Below, one piece after another: positions 30,398 through 35,181 of a DNA stretch of 35,181 nucleotides. The notes beneath the pieces were generated by a model. That model ran no database searches. It saw nothing but the letters and a program-made list of their open reading frames with translations, and was not told the origin of the DNA. Numbering within the stretch: the first letter of the stretch is position 1; every line of letters begins with the position of its first letter. The DNA lies in assembly GCA_016290665.1 (NCBI GenBank), contig JAEEUW010000013.1:1-35181 (forward strand), in the 5' to 3' direction. This stretch comes from Clostridiaceae bacterium. Lineage in GTDB: Bacteria > Bacillota > Clostridia > Oscillospirales > Acutalibacteraceae. Made by a program: the position numbers and the translations under genes.

Positions 30398-31987
30398 ATG
30401 AAAAAACTGCTTTCCCTTTTCCTGGCGCTGTGTCTGCTGCTGACCGTCACGGTCCCGGCCTTCGCCGCTGAGGAAAAGCCCCGCCCGATGATCTATATCG
30501 AGGGGCAGGGCATCTATCTGTATACGGACGACGGCACCATGGTCTATGACCTGGGCATCAACATCTTGGACCGGATGAAGCCGCGCATCAAGGACTTTGT
30601 CAAATATGCGCTGCTCAACGCGGTCACGGGCAACTCCAAGCCGTTCTGCGACCTGATGTATGACACGGTCGTGCCCGCCTATGAGGCGGAAAAGCTCGGC
30701 AAGGACGGCATGCCCCGCGACGGGTCGCACGTGCACCCGAGCAACATGTGGCGCGGGCAGGGCAAGCTCGACAACATCCGCACGACGATCCCGATGACCG
30801 GGGGCAGAAGCTATCCCGTTTTCCGCTGGCATTACGACTGGCGGCTGTCGCCGATCACGCTGGCGGATGAGCTGCACGATCTGATCGAAGCCGTTCTGCA
30901 GGATACGGGCGCTTCCAGCGTCGATCTTTCGTCGCGCTGCATTTCCACCAACATCGTCTATGCCTATCTGTATAAATATGGCCCCGACAAGGTGAACAGC
31001 AGCACCTTCTATGCGTCTGCGCTGCACGGCATCGGCGCCGCGAACGCGCTGTTCACCGGCAACGTCGTGATCGACCCCGACGCTGCGGAGCGTTTTCTGA
31101 CCTTCTACCGCGACTGGAACGACCTCGTGATCCGCGACGAGCCGACCACGGACCTGATCTTTTCGCTGGTCTATCTCGCCAACAGGATGAAGCTGCTGGG
31201 GCTCGGCGTCGACGTCATCACAAAGGCCTTCGACCGGATGAAGAGCGACGTGCTCGTGCGCATCCTGCGCGATTCGTTCGCCACCTATCCCGGCTATTGG
31301 TCCATGGTCTCCGCCGATCAGTATGAGACCGCGCGCAGTTTCGTGTTCGGCGACGCCGGAGAGGAATGGGAAGGCCTTTTGGAAAAGATCGACGCCTACC
31401 ATGCCATGCAAACGCAGATGGACGACTATCTGCGCTCCGTCAGCGATCGGGTGCGCATCGGCGTGGTTGCAAAATACGGGTTCCCGAACTATCCGTTGTC
31501 GGAGGATGCGGCGGAGGAGAGCGACGGCTATGTGGCAACGCGCTTTGCCTCGCTGGGCGCCGTCTGTGCCGACACGGACAAGACGCTGTCCGACAGCTAT
31601 ATCCGCGCCGCCGTGCAGAACGGCAGGGGACGGTATCTGTCGCCCGACTGCAAGATCGACGCCTCCGCTTCGCTGTTCCCCGAAACGACGTGGTTCGTCA
31701 AGGACCTCTACCACACCTATTTCCCCGACTGCGTCAATGATCTGCTGGTCGCGTTTGCCGTCAGCGACGGCATGACGGTGGACAGCGATCCCGCGTTTAC
31801 CCGCTATCTCCAGTTTGAAGCGACCAACGACGCGGGCTCCGATTACACGACGGGCACGCTGACGCCGATTCGCTCCATGGCGGATACCCACGACGGCAGC
31901 GAAGCCTACCGCCGCACCTTCCTGGACGTGCTGCGCGACTTCTTCCGGGCCCTCGGCGCTTTGCTGAAAGGTCTGTTCCGGCGGTAA
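30398..31987 (+). CDS. Secreted alpha/beta-hydrolase-like protein, LCAT-like, Cys at nucleophile position
   Basis: A 529-residue secreted protein; residues 1-23 are a signal peptide (MKKLLSLFLALCLLLTVTVPAFA). The central part resembles the lecithin:cholesterol acyltransferase branch of alpha/beta hydrolases: FRWHYDWRLSP (144-152) is like the DWR segment of LCAT. At the nucleophile elbow, where GHSMGG is expected, the sequence reads SSRCISTN (178-185), placing Cys181 where the Ser normally is. Asp421 (in KIDASASLFP) and His439 (in KDLYH) are possible triad partners, as inference. The final 23 residues (TFLDVLRDFFRALGALLKGL...) form a cationic amphipathic helix like the array peptides. RBS AGGAGG. 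Enzyme activity and substrate are unknown. Confidence 0.72.
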   Translation: MKKLLSLFLALCLLLTVTVPAFAAEEKPRPMIYIEGQGIYLYTDDGTMVYDLGINILDRMKPRIKDFVKYALLNAVTGNSKPFCDLMYDTVVPAYEAEKLGKDGMPRDGSHVHPSNMWRGQGKLDNIRTTIPMTGGRSYPVFRWHYDWRLSPITLADELHDLIEAVLQDTGASSVDLSSRCISTNIVYAYLYKYGPDKVNSSTFYASALHGIGAANALFTGNVVIDPDAAERFLTFYRDWNDLVIRDEPTTDLIFSLVYLANRMKLLGLGVDVITKAFDRMKSDVLVRILRDSFATYPGYWSMVSADQYETARSFVFGDAGEEWEGLLEKIDAYHAMQTQMDDYLRSVSDRVRIGVVAKYGFPNYPLSEDAAEESDGYVATRFASLGAVCADTDKTLSDSYIRAAVQNGRGRYLSPDCKIDASASLFPETTWFVKDLYHTYFPDCVNDLLVAFAVSDGMTVDSDPAFTRYLQFEATNDAGSDYTTGTLTPIRSMADTHDGSEAYRRTFLDVLRDFFRALGALLKGLFRR

Positions 31988-32040
31988 AACGGCAAAAAAG
32001 AACGGGTCTGTCGGAGTATAACTGGTTGAAACTATACGCA

Positions 32041-32095
32041 AAAAGAAGACGCCTTCCGCGGCTGAGTCGCCGCTGAAAGCGTCTTTTCTTTCTTG
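32041..32095. terminator. Bidirectional terminator between convergent hydrolase genes
   Basis: AAGACGC (32046-32052) pairs with GCGTCTT (32079-32085), with inner TTC/GAA and GCGGC/GCCGC pairs. TTCTTTC follows on the plus strand and AAAAG precedes, giving a T-run on the minus strand. Confidence 0.8.
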
Positions 32096-32155
32096 TTTAC
32101 CGCAGGCCTCGTGCGGACGGCTGCCGACTTTTGCCGCAGCCCTGCGCCGCTGTGC

Positions 32156-33061
32156 TCAGTTGGAAAGATACTGTGCGCAGTAGTTCGACACCGCTTCGCT
32201 GTATTCCGAGCTTTGCATGAGGTCGATCTTGAAGCTGTGGTCGGAGTTCGGGAAGCTCACAAGCGTATGGGCAACGCCGTTGCGGGCCAGCGAGGCTTCC
32301 AGCGCCTGCAGGTTGGCGTAGGGAACCTGCGCGTCGTTTACCGCATAAGCGGCGATGGTCGGCGTTTTGCCGAAGACGCGCGCCTTGTCGAGCACGTTGA
32401 CGGGCGAAACGGAGGCGGAAGCGTTCTTGGCGGAATCGGTGTTGTTTTCAAACCCTGCGGCGGTCAGCTTCAGGCCGGAGAGAGCGCCCACAAGCGCGGC
32501 AAAATCGGCGGCGGAGTAGATGTTCTTCCAAAGGTCATAGGACAGATCGGCCGGCGCGCCCTTGACCGCAACAAACTGGGGCGTCAGCGTGGTGTAGGCC
32601 GCGTAGCCGTAGGCGTACATCAGCGCGTAATAGCCGCCCGCGCCGTTGCCCGAAAGCGCCAGCTTTTTCAGCGTGATGCCGTGGTCCGCGGCGGTCTGCT
32701 TCAACGCGCTGATCGCGTCCGTAATCTCGCCCATAACGGTTTCCACCAGCTTGGACGAACCGCCGAACAGCGTGTAGTCCATGCTCGCCGCCACATAGCC
32801 CTTGTTGGCGATGATCTGGCAGTCGTTGTCCATGTCGCCGCGGGAGCCGTCCTTGAAATTGCCGTCGTGCAGGAACAGCACGGCCGAGCCGTTGCCGGAA
32901 AGATCCTTGGGCAGATAGACGTCCATGACCTGCGAAGCGCCGGTGCCGTATTTGACGGCGTCGATCTTGTCAAAATGCTTGACGGCGATGCCCCACGAGG
33001 TGAGCAGCGGCATCAGAAGGCTCATGAGAAAAGAAACGATGCGTTGAATAAACCCTGACAT
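32156..33061 (-). CDS. Alpha/beta-hydrolase-fold protein with Ser-to-Gly at the nucleophile
   Basis: A 301-residue protein of the esterase/lipase (HSL-like, BD-FAE-like) group. It has VMDVYLPK and LFLHDGNFKDGS (oxyanion-hole region, HDG instead of HGG), the elbow LALSGNGAGGYYAL, a likely acid Asp in YAVNDAQVPY, and a likely His in SDHSFK. The elbow normally reads GxSxG; here residue 140 is Gly (GGC codon), so the catalytic Ser is missing and the protein may be inactive or repurposed. The N-terminus (MSGFIQRIVSFLMSLLMPLL) is an amphipathic helix with no classical signal cleavage site, much like the small peptides at 19746-21907. Own promoter (33104-33132); RBS AGGAGG. Confidence 0.82.
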   Translation of the reverse strand: MSGFIQRIVSFLMSLLMPLLTSWGIAVKHFDKIDAVKYGTGASQVMDVYLPKDLSGNGSAVLFLHDGNFKDGSRGDMDNDCQIIANKGYVAASMDYTLFGGSSKLVETVMGEITDAISALKQTAADHGITLKKLALSGNGAGGYYALMYAYGYAAYTTLTPQFVAVKGAPADLSYDLWKNIYSAADFAALVGALSGLKLTAAGFENNTDSAKNASASVSPVNVLDKARVFGKTPTIAAYAVNDAQVPYANLQALEASLARNGVAHTLVSFPNSDHSFKIDLMQSSEYSEAVSNYCAQYLSN

Positions 33062-33103
33062 TTTTGAATTCCTCCTGTATTACAGTATTGTTTTATCCCG
33101 TTT

Positions 33104-33132
33104 ATTATAACAAACGAATCCGGAAAGGTCAA
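33104..33132 (-). promoter_or_regulatory. Promoter of the Ser-to-Gly hydrolase-like gene
   Basis: Minus strand: TTGACC (33132-33127), 17-bp spacer, TATAAT (33109-33104). Confidence 0.85.
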
Positions 33133-33201
33133 TAACAAGAATCTGAATAAATCGTTAACGGGTCCCCGGCGCAGAAGCGTCTTTCGTCCGGCCCTGCCGG
33201 A

Positions 33202-34662
33202 TCAGTCCCATTCAAAGCCGGTGACGGTATCGAGATCGGCGCCCTTTGTTTCGTGCGTCTTCGCCAGCACCAGCAGCAGACCGATCAGAATGCCCGGAAC
33301 GGAGATGCAAAGAATCGCCGTGCTGATCACGGAGTTGCCGCATGCGCCGAGCGTCGGCAGCAGGATTGCCATGCCCACGACGGTGCCGATCGCCTGAATC
33401 ACGTAAGCGGAGGAGGCGACGGAGGAGCGCAGGTTCGTCGGCGCGGATTCCGACATCATCATCACGTTGATATCCCCCACGGACCAGAAGCTGCCCACGC
33501 AGGCGCCGGCCATGAAGCCGACGAACCACGGGGTCCATCCCAGCTTTGCGCCGAAGGTGAACGTCAGCAGCGTTGCCAGCGTCAGGGCGGACATCATTGC
33601 TCCGGCCGGCTTGCGCCCCAGCTTGTCGGAAACGAACCCGACCAGGAACTGGAAGACTGCGCTGCCGATTGCAAACAGAAACAGCGCCTGCGTCACTTCT
33701 CCGTTGCCGGAGGCCACCGCGTTCAGCGCGTCGTCCAGCGTTTTTGCGCCGCCGGCGGCAACGAGGTGTTCCGCGTATCCGTAGGAGAGCACGGGTTGAT
33801 AGTTCATGGTGATGATGAATCCCAGGTTGTGGAAGGCCATCAGGATGTAGAGCCAGCGAAGCTGCTTATGGCGCATGGCGAATCTCAGCGCGGCGAAGAA
33901 GCCGCCCTGCGCGTTCCGGACCTCGTTTGCGGCTTTTTCGGCGCGGAGCTCCGCCTCGCTCATGCCGAGGTATTTCAGACGGGAGTCGATAAAAGCGTCC
34001 GTTTCCCGGGAAAGCAGAAGCGCGAGGAACGACGTGACCAGTCCGAAAACCGCGGGAACCAGAAAGACCATGCGCCACTGCGTCTGATCCTGCAAAAAGA
34101 TGCGCCGCAGCAGCGGGATCAGCATGGCGCCCAGCGTGGCGACCGCGCGCACCAGCGAATAGATTTTGGCGCGGTGCCTGGCCGGAGCGGTCTCCATGAT
34201 ATAGACCACCTGCATATCGTGCGGCACGAAGAACGAGATCACGCAGTAGCCGATGATATACAGCGGGATATTGCCCGACAAAAAGATCAGCGTCATCCCG
34301 AGGGCCATGCCGAAGGTGTTGACGACCAGAAACAGCCGGCGGCCGTAACGGTCCGACAGCGTTTTATAAAACAGAGAGATGGCGATGCAGGGGTAGGAGA
34401 GCAGCTCCAGCGAGCCGAGCGTGGAAAGGGATTTTTCCCCGAACCGCGCAAACAGCGTTCCGGCAATCTCCGTCTTCATCTGCACGCAGATCTGCGAAGC
34501 GATCTCATCCGTGATATACACCATGCAGATGAGAAAGATCATATAAATCAGATACGTTCTGCGTTTTGGGCGGGCCTTTTCCCGTTCCCACTTTGCAATC
34601 TCGCGCTGCTTTTTCAGCGCGGCCTTGCGCTGCCGTTCCGGCGACAGGGCTTTTGCGGACAT
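33202..34662 (-). CDS. MFS transporter (sugar-porter/metabolite type)
   Basis: A 486-residue polytopic protein with about 12 membrane helices. After a basic cytosolic N-terminus (RQRKAALKKQREIAKWEREKARPKRR), the first half has the MFS motif SDRYGRRLFLVV between helices 2 and 3, and the second half the matching SDKLGRKPAGAMM. A central cytosolic loop (about 225-270) separates the halves. Substrate cannot be told. Start ATG 34662 is chosen because GGAGGTGA precedes it; the longer in-frame reading to 34836 lies across the promoter (34729-34757). The gene is followed by a small hairpin with no T-run (TCCGG/CCGGA, about 33190). Confidence 0.86.
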   Translation of the reverse strand: MSAKALSPERQRKAALKKQREIAKWEREKARPKRRTYLIYMIFLICMVYITDEIASQICVQMKTEIAGTLFARFGEKSLSTLGSLELLSYPCIAISLFYKTLSDRYGRRLFLVVNTFGMALGMTLIFLSGNIPLYIIGYCVISFFVPHDMQVVYIMETAPARHRAKIYSLVRAVATLGAMLIPLLRRIFLQDQTQWRMVFLVPAVFGLVTSFLALLLSRETDAFIDSRLKYLGMSEAELRAEKAANEVRNAQGGFFAALRFAMRHKQLRWLYILMAFHNLGFIITMNYQPVLSYGYAEHLVAAGGAKTLDDALNAVASGNGEVTQALFLFAIGSAVFQFLVGFVSDKLGRKPAGAMMSALTLATLLTFTFGAKLGWTPWFVGFMAGACVGSFWSVGDINVMMMSESAPTNLRSSVASSAYVIQAIGTVVGMAILLPTLGACGNSVISTAILCISVPGILIGLLLVLAKTHETKGADLDTVTGFEWD

Positions 34663-34728
34663 ACGGTTCACCTCCGATGGATCCGATTCTTCCCGCAGGC
34701 TGATCGGATCACATGCTTTCCTATGCCA

Positions 34729-34757
34729 ATCATACCACGCCGAAGCCGTATTTGCAA
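34729..34757 (-). promoter_or_regulatory. Promoter of the MFS transporter gene
   Basis: Minus strand: TTGCAA (34757-34752), 17-bp spacer, TATGAT (34734-34729); leader of about 65 nt to the start at 34662. Confidence 0.7.
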
Positions 34758-34807
34758 CAGCTTTTTGCGTCCGGCTGCGTTTGCCCGCTTTTCGCCCCGA
34801 AAGCAAG

Positions 34808-34844
34808 AAAAACCCCGCTCTTGCCGTGACAGACAAAAGCGGGG
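34808..34844 (-). terminator. Second terminator between tRNA genes and MFS gene
   Basis: On the minus strand CCCCGCTTTTG pairs with CAAGAGCGGGG (one mismatch), followed by TTTTT. It lies downstream of the tRNA terminator at 34888 and would stop any readthrough. Confidence 0.8.
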
Positions 34845-34853
34845 GTCATGAAT

Positions 34854-34874
34854 ACTGAAGACTGAAGAATGAAT
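34854..34874 (+). repeat. Tandem heptamer run between the two terminators
   Basis: ACTGAAG (34854-34860), ACTGAAG (34861-34867), AATGAAT (34868-34874). The unit length of 7 is the same as at 1290, 15054 and 17087, the base sequence is different. Confidence 0.55.
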
Positions 34875-34887
34875 AATACGCCAAAGC

Positions 34888-34918
34888 AAAAATCCCGCCG
34901 CTGACGCAGCAGGATTTT
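34888..34918 (-). terminator. Terminator of the tRNA-Ser pair
   Basis: On the minus strand AAAATCCTGCTGC pairs with GCGGCGGGATTTT (13 bp with two G-U pairs, 4-nt loop), followed by TTTTTG. It starts a few bases after the CCA end of the second tRNA. Confidence 0.88.
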
Positions 34919-34923
34919 CACTT

Positions 34924-35014
34924 TGGCGGAGAAGAGGAGACTCGAACTCCTGCGCCGGTTACCCGACCTACGCCCTTAGCAGGGGCGCCTCGTCACCAAC
35001 TTGAGTACTTCTCC
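34924..35014 (-). tRNA. tRNA-Ser(GCU)
   Basis: Read on the minus strand: acceptor GGAGAAG with CTTCTCC, anticodon stem CGCCC/GGGCG with loop CTGCTAA (anticodon GCT, codons AGC/AGU), a long variable arm as in class II tRNAs, T-loop GTTCGAGTC, discriminator G, and a genomically encoded CCA. Second gene of a two-tRNA transcript. Confidence 0.95.
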
Positions 35015-35041
35015 GTGTGTCGATAAAAAAGAATATTCAAT

Positions 35042-35131
35042 TGGCGGAGAGAGTGGGATTCGAACCCACGGTACGCAGGGCGTACGACGGTTTTCAAGAC
35101 CGTTCCGTTATGACCGCTTCGGTATCTCTCC
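35042..35131 (-). tRNA. tRNA-Ser(UGA)
   Basis: Read on the minus strand: acceptor GGAGAGA with TCTCTCC, anticodon stem ACGGT/ACCGT with loop CTTGAAA (anticodon TGA, codons UCN, mainly UCA), long variable arm (around TACGCCCTGCGTA), T-loop GTTCGAATC, discriminator G and encoded CCA. It lies 27 nt upstream of tRNA-Ser(GCU). Confidence 0.95.
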
Positions 35132-35146
35132 GTTTGTGCGAACAAT

Positions 35147-35175
35147 AGTTTAACATAGCCCTTGCGGTTTGTCCA
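35147..35175 (-). promoter_or_regulatory. Promoter of the tRNA-Ser pair
   Basis: Minus strand: TGGACA (35175-35170), 17-bp spacer, TAAACT (35152-35147), directly upstream of the tRNA-Ser(UGA) gene. Confidence 0.6.
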
Positions 35176-35181
35176 GTGGTT

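Overview
The window reads as a chromosomal segment of a GC-rich Clostridia, most likely an Oscillospirales/Ruminococcaceae-type gut anaerobe. This rests on Firmicutes-style operons (rpsL-rpsG-fusA-tuf, ydjI/ydjG/ydjH-like genes), strong AAGGAGG ribosome binding sites, TTGNNN-N17-TANNNT promoters, a T-box leader in front of alaS, and an intrinsic terminator after most transcription units. No phage, IS element, CRISPR array or rRNA gene was seen.

Layout. 46-6454 (+): peptidase T, then a ydjI/ydjG/ydjH-like envelope-stress trio (no pspA), then dipeptidase PepD. 6509-10185 (-): a secreted clan GH-A glycoside hydrolase followed by an RlmI-type rRNA methyltransferase. 10361-15052 (+): the str operon, rpsL (TTG start), rpsG, fusA and tuf, with a structured rpsL-rpsG spacer and a separate tuf promoter. 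15157-19687: a MIF-like tautomerase, a CNNM/HlyC-type membrane protein, and an aminotransferase divergent from a CE2-like esterase, whose two -35 boxes are the arms of one palindrome.

19746-21907 (-) is the most unusual part. Seven very short genes (44-61 codons, too small for routine gene calling) follow one another. Each has its own candidate promoter with 17-bp spacing and a strong RBS, and nearly all have their own terminator. The products have no classical signal peptide and look like amphipathic helix-linker-helix peptides; at least four appear paralogous. They resemble phenol-soluble-modulin or leaderless peptides in form only, and I recognise no family. They are the best candidate for an undescribed system. 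Similar amphipathic helices end two alpha/beta-hydrolase-like proteins further along (30398 and 33061), both of which have a replaced catalytic serine.

22074-31987 (+): a run of six hairpins, a T-box leader, then alaS, a HIT protein, a phosphoribosyltransferase, a short ComEC, holA, a Toprim/M5-like nuclease, ispF, a GNAT acetyltransferase and a secreted LCAT-like protein. 32156-35131 (-): the Ser-to-Gly alpha/beta-hydrolase-fold protein, an MFS transporter, and tRNA-Ser(UGA) and tRNA-Ser(GCU).

A second recurring oddity is short tandem heptamer runs placed just after gene ends or terminators at four separate places (1290, 15054, 17087, 34854).
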